Counted from the first letter of the stretch, positions 45,620 to 56,963 are shown. The stretch is DNA of 64,000 nucleotides from Phlebotomus papatasi (GCF_024763615.1 NC_077224.1:45270712-45334711), one strand, 5' to 3'. Program-made: numbers and translations. The notes: a model not told the origin generated them from the letters alone.

Positions 45620-47275
45620 ATTTTTTTCTGATAAACCCCTAATAAAAAAAAAGAAATTATAAATTAAATAGTGTTTAGATTTAAAATTAATGGATTATAA
45701 AATAAGGGATTTAGAGTAAATCACCAGAGATATCTCATTATTTGTATTACGAAACTGAAAAGTAAGAGTGTGAAATGAAGGTGATAAAACTGGGGATAAA
45801 AGTACTAAAAAAAAATCTCATAAAATTTGCTGTACTTCACAAAACATTGTACATAAGAGATGTACACTTTTGGTGATTGATGATGAATCTCCAAAAATTT
45901 TTCGTTGCTTTTGTGGTGAAAAACTTTTGCTTTAAATAATTTTCCATAGTATGGAATATTTGGAATATTTCTAGTGACTAATATGTGCGACAGAGAGAAG
46001 ATATTTGCAAGTTTGTTGGGTGAAAATGTTTGAAGTAGGAGTTTTCCTACATAGTGCAGAATTGAAGAAAATTCAGCAAACTAATAGAATTTCTCGTGTT
46101 TTTGATATGTAAACTATACACAACTTTACTTACTCATAGAACAATTTTCATGAAGAGAAAGAGAAAATTTTGTAGAGCTTTTGGAAAAGTTGGTAATCAT
46201 CAGATAATTGGTGAAGCAATTTTTCGTTATTAATTTATAAAAGAATTATCTTTCTTATTGCTCTTAAAAACTTGGTGATAAGTTTGAATTAGATATAAGC
46301 TGAAGATGAAGCAGATTTTTCATCATGCAAAAGTAGGAGCTTATAGTCTTCTGCCTTATCATCATGGTTCACAAAGTTCAATTTCAATTAGAATTCAACC
46401 CAAGAAGGGTAAAGATTAAAAAGAATAATAAATTTCCATCTCAATGCAGCCGCGAATAGAGGCTATACATATATATCTCGAAAGTGTTCTCATCGGGGAA
46501 ATAAACAAGACATTTAAACTCTTATTCACCAATAGAAAGATTGAGATCTTTTGAGAGTTTTCCCAAGACCCTTACCACCGCGGAAAAAGTTGTTATTCTT
46601 GGTGGAAAAGGGCCCTCCCACTTCTTGGCAAAAAAACATTGAACAAGTGCGAGATGCCTGTAAATGCTTTCGATATAGAGTGAAACACGATAACTATTCG
46701 ATAATGAATACCTTCTCTTCTGGATCAATATTTGATTAAAGTTTTCCTCTGGCAATTGTGTGGTGCAAATAAGAAGATGTGGGAGAACTTGAAGGACAAA
46801 GTGTGTGGTGGTGTTTCAAAGACGGTGATCGAGGGTGTTGAATGAGGAGGTTTTTGGGGGTGTAAAATTGGAGCAAAATTTTCTATTCTCCTCTCCGTAT
46901 ATTTTCTATTAAAAAATACGTGAGCTGAATTCAGGGTAGTTTTCATGGGAAGTTTTACGTTTTTATGTGTGTGTCTCCTTTGGATGCGCTGCTTTTCTCA
47001 CATTTTCCCTATGTTGCTTTTTTTATGTCACTTTAGGGGTTAGTCAGTTGTTACCAATGCTATACATAAACACCTACACAATGTAATTTGTTGGTAGGAA
47101 AAGTTTAAGTAAAATCAGACACGACCTAAATTGTGAATAAACTGTGGAAAACTTGAAAATTTTACCGGAAATTTCTACAAGCAATCTTTTTCCTCTGAAG
47201 TTTGTCAGTTGTTTTTGAAAAAATCTAATAAACATTTTAGAAGTACAAGATTGACAAGCTGTCACTCTTAATTGA
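45620..47275 (+). other. Intron 2, unique block
   Basis: The 46540-47000 part has paired open frames on both strands without motifs. No transposon ends were found. Confidence 0.35.
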
Positions 47276-47280
47276 AGTAC

Positions 47281-47664
47281 ACTCAGTCCCGGCATTATGC
47301 ACATCGGGATTATGCATCTGATGGGATTATGCAAGTTTGCCTACCATTGGGAGTTAATCTGTGAAATCATTTTTAAATACGCCTTAATGTATACTATTAT
47401 TTTGTGACACGAGAATTCTGAAAACACTATGCTTATTTTTCAAAATAAAATTTCAATTTCTTTTATTACGGTAAATTTTTTTCAATTTTTTATCAATTTA
47501 TTGACTTTGACCAAAAAGTACTGTTTGTTAATGCATTTCTATTAAACAGTTGAATTTTTTTGGTCAAAAGAAATCTCCTGTAGGTATGCAAATTTTCTCG
47601 ATGTACAATGCCATTTCGCACATTTTTCTTGGTCACGAAAATGTGCATAATCCCGGGACTGAGT
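47281..47664. mobile_element. MITE with ACTCAGTCCCGG ends
   Basis: 384 bases. Left ACTCAGTCCCGGCATTATGC, right GCATAATCCCGGGACTGAGT. The word GGGATTATGCA is repeated below the left end. 50655-50830 is a partial relative, sharing GCATACCATTGGGAGCCAAT. Confidence 0.8.
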
Positions 47665-48305
47665 CTACTCCCTTTTAATACACGTAGTTCCTGAAATTAT
47701 TATTCCATTTCCTAAAAATATTCATAGCCGATAACTGGGATATTTATTTCAGAACTAAGGAAAAGAATGGTAAAATTTTTGTTATTAAACAATCGATTAA
47801 TCGACTGATATTTCTCACAGTATGGCGATTGACACGAATTTTCCTTGTCAAATTGAATAAAACTCTGTTAAAATATAATTATATCGAATTGTACCCAAGA
47901 AACAAATTCTTACTTTTTCCCTACATATTAATGACTAAATTCTTGAGGAAAATAATAAAAAATAAATTGAATTAAACATATCCTTCAAATTTTGGTCATT
48001 ATTACGTAAAATTGTAGTCAGAAACTATTCCTAAAATTTAATTAAAAATTCGTATAGAAAATATTACTCCCTAGTTTTAATTCAAATCAAAAAAATATTG
48101 AGGATTTTTTTACGTTAAAATATAGTCAAAATGGCTTAAAATTGTAATAAGGCGTAACCACGATAAAATGATTCCCAATGAGAATGTTCCAAAATCATAA
48201 ACTACATAATATTTAAAAAAAGAAAAATATTGTTTTTAACTTTACTTCAATGTAAATTAACATAGATAGACTGTTTTTTTATTCAAGTTTTTAATTTTCA
48301 AAATT

Positions 48306-48510
48306 TCACAGCTTTTTCTCGGTTGCTCTCATCAAGGCTTTTACAAGATCATTACCGAAGGTCTTGACCATTTTACTCCGCTTTTTCTTAAAGTCCTCGA
48401 TATTCTGGACAGATTTGGCATTCTTCTTCGGATCGTTTTTGATAATAGCCCAATATCTCTCAATGAGCGAATTATTAGGGGTTTTGGTGAGTTCATCTCC
48501 TTGGTTACGT
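48306..48510 (-). pseudogene. Tc1/mariner-superfamily (pogo-like) transposase C-terminal fragment
   Basis: On the minus strand the frame reads T-P-N-N-S-L-I-E-R-Y-W-A-I-I-K-N, then NAKSVQNIEDFKKK, MVKTFGNDLVKALMRATEKK, Leu and a stop (48306-48308). IERYWA is equivalent to the NPIE-x-x-W motif that holds the third acidic catalytic residue in the DDE fold. The tail following it matches the C-terminus of insect pogo/Tigger-like transposases. About 65 residues remain, uninterrupted; everything upstream is gone. It lies just before a piggyBac-type MITE. Confidence 0.75.
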
Positions 48511-48716
48511 AACGAACATTATATATTAAAAAAAATCATTTTATTTCAGAAAGACAATCTGGTGGTACGAGAAACACCATTGATCGTTGATCCTTATAAT
48601 TGAAAAATTACTCTAAAACCTCTAAAATAACCATAATTTAACGCATTCTTCACTCAAAGTCGTTTTGCCTGCCATCATTTCACACTCATCATAATATGAT
48701 ACTCTGACGTACTTAA

Positions 48717-49223
48717 CCCTTTAAGGACGATGGGAACTCCGGTGTCTCATAAAGAAAATAATTTTTCCTGACTACCTAAAGTTATTTTTTCCTTATGTTT
48801 GTACGTAATTGCAAAGCAGAGGTTAAACAAATCTAGGATATTTTTTGCCAGTCTCCAGTTATTTGCTATATACTAAATATTTAAACTTAAAAATGGCGAA
48901 TTTTTAAATTCTCTTATTGAAAAATGATTTTAATTATTTTTTATACTTAAATTTTTTTTAAGCAAAACCCTTTTGGGAATAAAAACTACATTACTCATAC
49001 GTAATATTTTCATTAGTCTGAGAATTATTATTCATTGTTATTGTCAGAAAAATTACTTAAAGTTTCGGGTTATTTTTGTCCCTATCCCACGTAGAGGTAA
49101 AAAATGCACCGAATCAGACTCTGCTGAACTTTCCAAACTTTGTAGAACGTTTCACAAATTCTGTTTATCTGTTTAATTTCTATTGTTGATTTTCGGTCCG
49201 TAAAGTGTCTCGTCGTTAAAGGG
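48717..49223. mobile_element. piggyBac-type MITE, 507 bases
   Basis: TTAA on both sides (48713-48716 and 49224-49227). Ends CCCTTTAAGGACGATGGG and CTCGTCGTTAAAGGG. Same terminal words as 16976-17100. An open frame inside (48973-49176) has no piggyBac motif. Confidence 0.8.
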
Positions 49224-49229
49224 TTAAAC

Positions 49230-50480
49230 TTCTTAAATTAAAGAACTTCTTCTTAGAATCTAAACTAAGGTCATGAAATCGTAATCTGCTTATAATAAGT
49301 TTCTTGGGTATCAAATTCTCAGATTTGATTTCTGAAGTCAGTGCAGTGCAGTGGAATAAATAAATTCCTTCCAATCTTCCCACAAATTTTTCAGAAGAAT
49401 TAATTAGATTTCGAAAATGAATTATGAAAAATTAATACTGAATCCTTGAATATTTTTTACAGAATAATACTAATAATCTACTATTAGTTACTAGACTGGA
49501 AATATTCTAAAATTAAAATGTTTCAGAATAGACAAAAATCAATTGCACTAGAATGCAATTGTTTTTTTTTTATTTTCCTTTTAAAAAATGAACATTTAAT
49601 TTTCTAATCTAAAGCCAATTAACAGAAATCTTCCTCAATGAGCACCCCCTGGAAAATCACATCTAAAATTTATATAGATGGTACCCCGAATTAGAAGTGA
49701 TCAAGTGAGACTTTACCTTAAATTGCTATACCCTTCGCATCTCCCTTATAGTGTTTTTGTAAACGATACTCTTACGATCAAGTCCCCACAAAGAGTTTTT
49801 ATTCTTACACCCTTCCCTGAACCCCTCAGTTCCATTGGTTTCGCATGAACATTTTCTTGCCACACTGTGAACGACGAACAAAACCCCATCAATGCGCTGT
49901 AGATAGCAAATTCCAAATGTCTCTACGAACGACATTTCAACCTCCCATACCACCCAAAATGTGTGCAATGTGAGATGATTTGGGGGTGATGAGAAGGGGT
50001 GGCTGAAATGCCAAGTACGAGGAAAGTGTTGACGGGGAAGGTTGATTTTGGAAGCTGTTCTCTCTCCCACAGTTCTCACTTTTCCAAAAAACACTCCAGG
50101 CTTTCGCAGTTCGAGGAGAGAGATGCTTCGTGCGAGTGCTTGTTCACAAATTTCCATCCACTCGTCACTGGAAAACATCCTCGAACAGCCCAGAGAGCAA
50201 GAGAGAGTCTATAATGAAGGGGTTTTGATATGGTGGAGGATCGCTCTCAAAGATATAATTCATGTTACCGTGATTTTTATAATCACAGCTACTACAATGC
50301 TGCGATTCAGTAAAAACATATCCGATTGGGCTTATATTTACAGGGTATACTCTTCGAGCATCTTTCATTCTGGATATGGTTCTAGTGGTTCTTAATATAC
50401 CAGTATAAGTAGTATACGTAGTGCTATTTTCAATTAGGAAAATTCGACTTATTTAAGATAATTTAAAAGCTTAATTTCAC
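49230..50480 (+). other. Intron 2, unique block
   Basis: 49720-50400 is less AT-rich and has a 150-codon minus-strand frame facing 71- and 117-codon plus frames. None shows a known motif, splice context or protein-like composition. Confidence 0.35.
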
Positions 50481-50492
50481 ATTTGTTTTATT

Positions 50493-50590
50493 AGGTGAGA
50501 TTCTTAATAATCTCACCAACTTCAGCTCTAAATCGAATTTGCATGCATTCCGAGTTAGCTTACATTAAGAATCTCACCTACATAAGCCGG
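50493..50590. repeat. Inverted-repeat cluster with GGTGAGATT hairpin
   Basis: GGTGAGATT and AATCTCACC form a hairpin with a 6-base loop (50493-50516), and a third AAGAATCTCACC follows at about 50567-50580 before CATAAGCCGG. 58691-58716 has the parallel design (AGGTGTGATT and AATCACACCT), also followed by CATAAGCCGG. Confidence 0.5.
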
Positions 50591-50654
50591 TTAGGATTAT
50601 CTGTCCCTTTTTAATTATTATATACTTTTTTATTTTGTTTTATTTTGAAAACTA

Positions 50655-50830
50655 CATGGGGTCCCGGGATTACGCACTTCGGGACTACGCATTTGTCGAG
50701 ATTATGCACACACAATTATGCATTTTTTGCATACCATTGGGAGCCAATTTGTAAAAAAAAATAAAAATAAGCCTTAATAATTAAAAAAAAATCGTTTATT
50801 AAGGTTTTTCTTTTTGAAACAAGTTATTGT
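50655..50830. mobile_element. Truncated relative of the ACTCAGTCCCGG MITE
   Basis: GGTCCCGGGATTACGCAC and later CATACCATTGGGAGCCAATT follow the left half of 47281-47664. The right terminus is absent. Confidence 0.5.
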
Positions 50831-50850
50831 AGAATTCAGGTCAAAAAATA

Positions 50851-51779
50851 GGGGAGACTGGGGCAAAAAGTCACAAATCGAAAAATTCAAAATTCAATAT
50901 CTTCCAAGGTAAGAAAGATAGCGGCTCAATTTTTTTTTCAATAGATAGCCTCCATAGACCTTCTTCAATGTCGCAAGTTTCTTAGAATTCGAACAAAGAA
51001 TTTAGAAAATAAAAAATATCGAAATTTTTAGCCCTATTTTTGAAATATTTTCCGTGCAGAAGATATCAATTATTAGATACCTATATTAAATTTGATGCAC
51101 TGGTGAATATTTTCTAAATAATTTGGATTTTTTGAATACGAATCCGCTATCTATTTTAGAATTTCACAAAAGTTCTTTTCTCCAGAAATCCTTTTATTAA
51201 AAATGGCCACTTGGGGTAAAAAGTAACAAAAGTTATAGAGTCATAGAGCAAAAAGTAACAAAAAAGCGAAGCAAATGTGTGATGTCTCACGGCGAAAAGA
51301 AACGTCATCATCATGTCTCACCGCTTGTTTGTTTGCATTGGTCAAACGATTTGCAGTCTTTTGTGTGTGTGTGTTTTTTTTTCTAAAATAGCTTGAAAAG
51401 CACTTTTCTCGGTTTCTCACTTTTCACGCAGAGAAACCGGTGTTTTAGAAAGATGTAGATTAATAAATTTTCTATGAAAATATGTTCCCTAGGTATTTTT
51501 TCAAATTTACGAAAGCCCGTAATAAAGCAAATCAAAATATGATAATATCCCATACCTGGTACTATTTGCCCCAGAATTTTTGAGAATAGTCACAAAATTA
51601 CCTTTTAGAAATTGGCTCGATAAACGTATTTCCTTACAAAATAGAGGAAAATTACTTTCACAAAGTTGTAGAGCGGTAAATTTCCCATAAAACTGCGCTA
51701 ATTAGAAATTTTTGGAGCGCTCGAGTAGCTGGTAAAAAAATAAAATATCCGTTTTGTGACTTTTTGCCCCAGTCTCCCC
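50851..51779. mobile_element. 929-base element with GGGGAGACTGGGGCAAAAAG ends
   Basis: Flanked by TA (50849-50850 and 51780-51781). The ends are near-perfect inverted repeats over about 28 bases (GGGGAGACTGGGGCAAAAAG then TCACAAA). The words GGGGCAAAAAGTAACAAAA recur inside (about 51210-51260). No coding remnant was found. The termini resemble those of the pogo-like element at 33492-35514. Confidence 0.88.
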
Positions 51780-51796
51780 TACTATTTAAAAGTAGT

Positions 51797-52022
51797 AGCG
51801 GTAAATTAAGCACCTTTGAAGTACTTTTAAAATAGGACTTTTTCGTCCTATTTTTTGCCAATTTTGAAATGAGCCCTGCCTATATGTAATTTAGCTTCAT
51901 AATTGGTTTGGGAAGTAAAATTATTATCATAATAAGGTCCAGCTTCATTTAAAAATAGTAGAAAAATATCTTATTTCAAATATGCCTCAATTCAGTGGTG
52001 CCCCGGTGCCCCGCTTCTCCTT
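51797..52022. mobile_element. GGGGGAAGTGGG-family MITE, diverged copy
   Basis: The right end GGTGCCCCGGTGCCCCGCTT and the interior ATGTAATTTAGCTTCATAAT correspond to 44179-44399. The left end is eroded. Confidence 0.55.
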
Positions 52023-52024
52023 AT

Positions 52025-53270
52025 CATTTTTCCATTTGCTGTGAAAATTCGTTTATTTTGTAATCAAAAAATAGTTCTTTATAATAATTTAGTAGGACTT
52101 ATGGCATCACAAACCAAAAAAATTCCTAAAATAAGTTTGCTGAATTTTTGCTCTAATTGAGACTAATCCAGAGTATCAATAAATTTGTGAATTAATTAGT
52201 TTTGAAGGTATGACTTTCATGCAAATTTTTTAACAATCCAGATTCTCACAGTGAAAGAATCACAGCTTTCGTGAGCTAAAACGGATTTATTATTAACTTT
52301 CTATTGCAAGTAGTGCATTTGTCGCATTTCGTCCCATTTATAAGATGTTGTTGTCCAACGTTTCCGATTTTCCACACACTCAAAGCTCACTCCAAAGCTT
52401 TCGTTTGCTAACTCAATCAGTAGCTACACTTTGCCACTTTTCCTCCTCATCTCGAACATTTGAGGGATGTTTAAACAGTGAAAATCGTCTTTCCCATGAT
52501 TTTGTGCTTTTCCTGCAAAACCCTTCTCATTTCAAATATCGTACCATCTTCAAGGCTTTTTTTCCTATACCATGTCTTTCAATTTTAGCATCGTGTTGGA
52601 AAATGCATCAAAATGCATCAGTCTGTGTCCCTTTTTTCAGCGTATATACACTCAATTGGAAACGAATTTTCTGGGAAAGGGATTCCATCCTCAAATATAG
52701 TGCTGCCTCGTAAATTGACGTTGAAGAAGAAATGGAGCATTTTAGTGTGTCTATATGGAGACGATAGTTGACAAATATTTGAGCTGCATCAGGAGACGGA
52801 TTTTACCCACAATCTTCAAACTCAGATGTCCAATTTAGATAAACTAGCAATTTTCAGAGAGAGAGAGAGAAATTCATTATCATGATTAAACTTATAATGC
52901 CTGAAGAGCAATGACAAATTCATTTAGTGTGTAATAAGACATGAAAGATTAGGTAATGTCACACCAAAATTTACAATCTCTAATAGCATCTGTCCCTTGA
53001 ACAATAAGGTTCATGAACTTTGAAGTTAGGGAAAATTTGACCATGTAAACTAGCCATTTCTAATCTCAATTTTTATTTAATACTTAAGTAATTTTCAAAA
53101 ACACAAAATTTGAAGTTGAAATATGTAATGGTTGCATTGAAGTTGCCAATAGTAACAATAGAAACTATAGTAAGAAAAAAGATCTTTTTGATACTTTTGA
53201 AAAATTCTAAATTATCTTCTTTTGGAAAAGTTGCAGGTAGGGCTATTTTAAGAAAAGTTTAAAAAAAATT
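52025..53270 (+). other. Intron 2, unique block with short GA tract
   Basis: A GA microsatellite lies at 52857-52870. The 122-codon frame at 52345-52713 is Phe/Ser-rich and lacks motifs. Nothing else was recognised. Confidence 0.35.
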
Positions 53271-53276
53271 AAATTA

Positions 53277-53688
53277 ATGTAAGTGTGCCAAATTCCGGCC
53301 AGCTTGCAATTCCGTCCAACTCTTTTGCTTCTCGAATTTCCATGAATTTTTAGTTCTCGCATACTTTAGAGATTATACAAAGAAAAAAATAACAAAAACA
53401 TGTAGTTTCGACAAACGAGATGGTGTGAAAAAGGCTTTGGAAGAACTCCCGAAGGGCAAAGAACTATGAGAATGAATGTGGCCGAAATAAAACACCAAAG
53501 CCATGTCTACACTTTTATTCATTTAAAAAATGTATTAAGAATGATTTTAGGAACAATTAAGACGATAAATTGTCTACAAGATTCCAAGCAACACTCCTTA
53601 AAAAGAAGGAATAAAAAATTCTATTTATATTAAAAATATTACATTTCAAGCTTGCGTGCAATTATGTCGAAATTTGGCACACGTACCC
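53277..53688. mobile_element. GGGTAAGTGTGCCAAAT-family MITE, copy 2
   Basis: The left terminal GGG is mutated (GTAAGTGTGCCAAATTCCGG). The right end AAATTTGGCACACGTACCC is followed by TA. The interior is collinear with 60879-61268. Confidence 0.85.
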
Positions 53689-53760
53689 TATGTCATATAA
53701 CTCGGGACTATATAAGTGTATAAAAGGATTATACTGATTAATATTGGATTGTTTTCAAAT

Positions 53761-54074
53761 TATTATTATTAACCGTATCGAGACACTTTATTTGTATTAC
53801 AATGTAATCTTTACAACGTGCTCGTGTTGGAAGAATCTGCTGATCGTAGATCGCCCAGGAATGCCTTCCTCGCAGCGTGGATGTTTCTTCCATGTTTCCG
53901 GAGTATTTGGGCAGGGGCGGTGCATTTTATTAAAACGTAACAGTGAAGCTGTATTTTTCTAGACATTCAGATTTTTGTACCGGGCGGCGCTCAAACTCAC
54001 AGCTGTGAGAGTCGAGTCAGAGATCTCACTGCCCAAGAACCAACGGTCTTTTCTATTGCGCCACTGAGATCCCC
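53761..54074 (-). mobile_element. tRNA-derived SINE, family A copy 4 (minus strand)
   Basis: Minus-strand head GGGGATCTCAGTGGCGCAAT, body with GATCTACGATCAGCAGATTC, tail (AAT)n. Flanks GTTTTCAAAT and GTTTTTTTAAA are a possible decayed duplication. Closely collinear with 7501-7834. Confidence 0.8.
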
Positions 54075-55996
54075 GTTTTTTTAAAGAACATATCAAATTC
54101 CAAACTTTGAATGCACATTTATCAGGAAAAAACATATCTTATCGTGAACTTATTTAGGGTAAAATGTTTCAGATGGTCAAAGAGAAAAAGGAAACCACGA
54201 AAAAAGTGCAAGGCTTTATATTTGAAAGTACTTCTTCGTTGTTTTTTTTCTTGGTTATCTAAAATTGTTAGGAAATCTCAAAGTTCCGAATTAGACATGA
54301 TTCCAAATTACCCCATATTACCCCATTCATAACATATTTCTCTCATCTTGAACACAAAAGTTAACTTTTCAATATTTTATTCATTTATGAAACAATCGTT
54401 AAAGGAGTTGCTTTATACAACGCACTTCCCCGTAAGGCTTGTGACTCTCGTTTGGGAATTCAAAGGCATTTCCAGACTGGGTTTCTCTAATATCTTTGCT
54501 GTCTTCGTCATCTCTTCCTCAAATTTAGTAGTGGCACATTATTTCCTCACATTCTTTTTTCTTTTTTTCTTTTCTTTTTCCCTGCCATGCAATTGTAAGA
54601 GGATTGCAGCCTATTTTTCGTGGTTTTTCAATAAACTTAAACTTAAACTTAATCGTTTAAAATCGATACTTTTCGAAGTATCCAAGATGATCCTTTTACT
54701 TTTATTAAGTGTGAGCATTTCTTTTAAAATTACCACAAAAACTATTTTTTTCTACTTTATTATTTATTTTAAAACAAGACAGGCCTTCAAACCAAGCATC
54801 TTTTTAAAGGCTTATTTAGCATAAGAAAACAATCTCCATCTCCCCAAAACGGTTTAAAGGTTCCTTATTGGTAAAAAAAAAAGAAATAAAATTTAATATT
54901 AAAATAGTTGAGAATGCAGATTTTCTCATCATACTGGGCTACACTTACGTATTTAACCGAAAAATTAAGATCAACGTTAAGCCCAGGGATCGGTTTTCCA
55001 TTTCGGATTCCGCTGCATTTAAGCCTTCACTTAGAGTAATTCTGAATCTCCATTTTTCTAATTAATTTAATTTCCAGGGATAGATTGAATTTGGATCATT
55101 TGGAAATATTTTGAAATTTCTAAACCAGCTGCATTGATCTCAATCATCAATGACATATTTTGTTCGAATATTTTTATTTATTAGTCGTATTTATTTTTTC
55201 GATCTGGAATCTAAATGGTAATTGATATCGACTTCCGATCTTAAACGACCCCTCCCCCCTATACGACCATAACTCTTTATTGTATAGGGGAGATTGTCCT
55301 TGCCTTTTTCCCCCTACCTCTAAAACCGCGTTATTTTAGGTTTGCTAATTATTCAAGATTATTCACAGAGAACTAATGAATTCGAGCATTACGTAAAGCT
55401 AAAACGTTTTGCAATCTTTTTTTTAGATTTTTGATGCTATATTTGTTTTTTAATTAAATCATTATGTTTGGTTTATCTTTGTTTTCAAAAAAAAAATTGT
55501 CAAATATAGTACGTTTTACTTTTTTAATAAAAACAGAAATGACTTTTCGTTTATTGGAATTAAGAAAAAAATCCGTTTCTTAAAGGAGAACTTAAAGGAT
55601 AGTTCACTGCCTTATAGAATTATCTTTGTGGATGAGACATCGGGACCGAAAGCTCTGGCAAGACTTAAAAAAATGTGTACCGGAAAAGTCCCTGATTATA
55701 GAATTTTCCTTAAAATTTTTTTATTAATAAAAAAACTTTCAAGTTGAAATTTTGTTAACGAAATAGTTCTATTTTCCACTCTAATATAACATCATTTCAC
55801 ATTATGGTCCTTTCATCTCAGCGAACAATAAATGCGAGTTTTTAATTGTCCCTCTCTGTAGGGATTCGCAGTGATCCTATTATATTTTTTAGTGTAATAA
55901 ATCATCTTTATGATCGTCATAAGCTCAGTGGTGGCATGAACTATACTATCATTCTTGTTTGTATTTAAATAAAAACAAACTTTTTTAAATAAACAG
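54075..55996 (+). other. Intron 2 distal part
   Basis: AT-rich with a long low-complexity frame (54348-54824) that I do not regard as coding. A minus-strand fragment of the dispersed repeat lies near 55228-55300. The last 60 bases before exon C are T/A-rich with the acceptor AAACAG. Confidence 0.4.
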
Positions 55997-56255
55997 AGAA
56001 TAATGGATTCAGCAGAACAAGCAGCCCTATCTTCAGAAACGGATCAAGAACCTCAAGCACAATCCCAAATTCACAATCCGGCAGGATCCGGGAATGGATT
56101 TTATGACTCTCGACATTTAAATGAATATGCATCGGATGGGAGACTGGCTGATGGTGCCAGAGAAATGCTTCTGAGACCAATGCGACGCTTCGAGAGTCTT
56201 CCCGTCAATTTAACCCTTAGCTCAATTCTCGTTCCTCCGGGAATCGATGTAAATG
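55997..56255 (+). CDS. alpha2/delta subunit exon C (linker into VWA_N, residues 65-150)
   Basis: The acceptor is AAACAG and the donor GTGAGT. The exon starts in phase 0 with RIMDSAEQAALSS, matching the family's RRLVEAAEEAH helix, and ends one base into a codon. The middle (QEPQAQSQIHNPAGSGNG) is a polar, Pro/Gly-rich stretch with no clear counterpart in the vertebrate proteins. The end (RRFESLPVNLTLSSILVPPGIDVN) corresponds to the conserved NLPVNISLSDVQVP segment. NLT is a candidate N-glycosylation site in that conserved position. The Met at 56003 is internal and is not a start: the reading frame is open through the splice acceptor, and residues before it match the family. Confidence 0.93.
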
Positions 56256-56362
56256 GTGAGTTGTGCCAGGAATTCCGTCTGGCTCATAGATATTCCTCAA
56301 ATTGGATTGTGATTTATCATCTACTTAAATGCATGATAAACTGATCGGGTTTCTTTGCTCAG

Positions 56363-56598
56363 ATGACGATGTACAAGCCTCGATAGCTTGGTCATCGCAT
56401 CTAGATCCACTGTTTGCCAACAACATGGAAAGGGATCCGGCACTTTCATGGCAGTATTTTGGCTCAAGTACGGGATTTCTTAGGCGATTTCCAGGTACTG
56501 CTTGGCCTCCGGAAGGACAGAAAAGTGAAAAGGAGGATATAAATGATTTTCGAACGGAAAATTGGTTTGTCCAGGCTGCTTCTTCTCCCAAGGACATT
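56363..56598 (+). CDS. alpha2/delta subunit exon D (VWA_N region, residues 151-229)
   Basis: It follows a 107-base intron; the first two bases complete the Asp codon split across the junction. It encodes the hallmark VWA_N motifs: W-S-S-H-L-D-P-L-F, N-M-E-R-D-P-A-L-S-W-Q-Y-F-G-S-S-T-G-F, FPGTAWPP and W-F-V-Q-A-A-S-S-P-K-D. These match the ERDPSLxWQYFGSAxGFxRxYPG and WYIQAATSPKD pattern of the family. The Arg cluster before the WYIQ Trp, part of the gabapentin site in vertebrate alpha2/delta-1 and -2, reads Arg-Thr-Glu here (56551-56559). The donor is GTAAGT in phase 0. The exon ends exactly where the VWA domain begins. Confidence 0.95.
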
Positions 56599-56678
56599 GT
56601 AAGTTTTGGGGGATAGGTTTTATGAGTTGAGAGATTTTAAATTAGCAAATTCGTTGCTAAAAATGGATTTTGTTGCAG

Positions 56679-56963
56679 TTTATCCTCGTGGATGGTTCTA
56701 AGTCCATGTGCAGTTCGAGCAATCATCATTTGGCTGCTGCAACTGTTGGAGCTATCCTGGATACTCTGGGAGATGATGATTATGTGAATGTTGTGGCTTT
56801 TACGGATTCCGCAAAGGCTCTTGTTCACTGTTTCAGTGACAAAATGGTCAGAGCCACTCCGGACAATATCAAAGAGCTCAAAGTTGCCGTTCAAGGTTTG
56901 GAATGCGAGGGTTCGGGTAATTTTACGGCTGGACTGGAGACAGCCTTCCAAGTGCTACATCAT
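56679..56963 (+). CDS. alpha2/delta subunit exon E (VWA domain first half, residues 230-324)
   Basis: Follows an 80-base intron with acceptor GTTGCAG. It begins FILVDGSKSM, the first strand of the von Willebrand factor A fold carrying the metal-binding D-x-S-x-S signature (D234, S236, S238). It continues with AAATVGAILDTLGDDDYVNVVAFTDSA, a close match to the family's ILDTLGDDDFxNI. NFT in the GSGNFTAGLETAF stretch is a potential glycosylation site. The MIDAS Thr position used in alpha2/delta-1 is not obviously kept here, as in alpha2/delta-3 and -4. Donor GTGAGT, phase 0, 95 codons. Confidence 0.96.

Noticed and set aside
46522..47334. Coding exons of a nested gene
   Set aside because: Overlapping short frames on both strands, no protein motif, no consistent splice chain.
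49726..50178. 150-codon minus-strand open frame
   Set aside because: Overlaps other frames on the opposite strand, has no recognisable motif and no promoter or splice context; likely chance in a less AT-rich block.
54348..54824. 158-codon plus-strand open frame with hydrophobic stretches
   Set aside because: The Phe/Leu/Ser runs come from T-rich DNA; no conserved motif.
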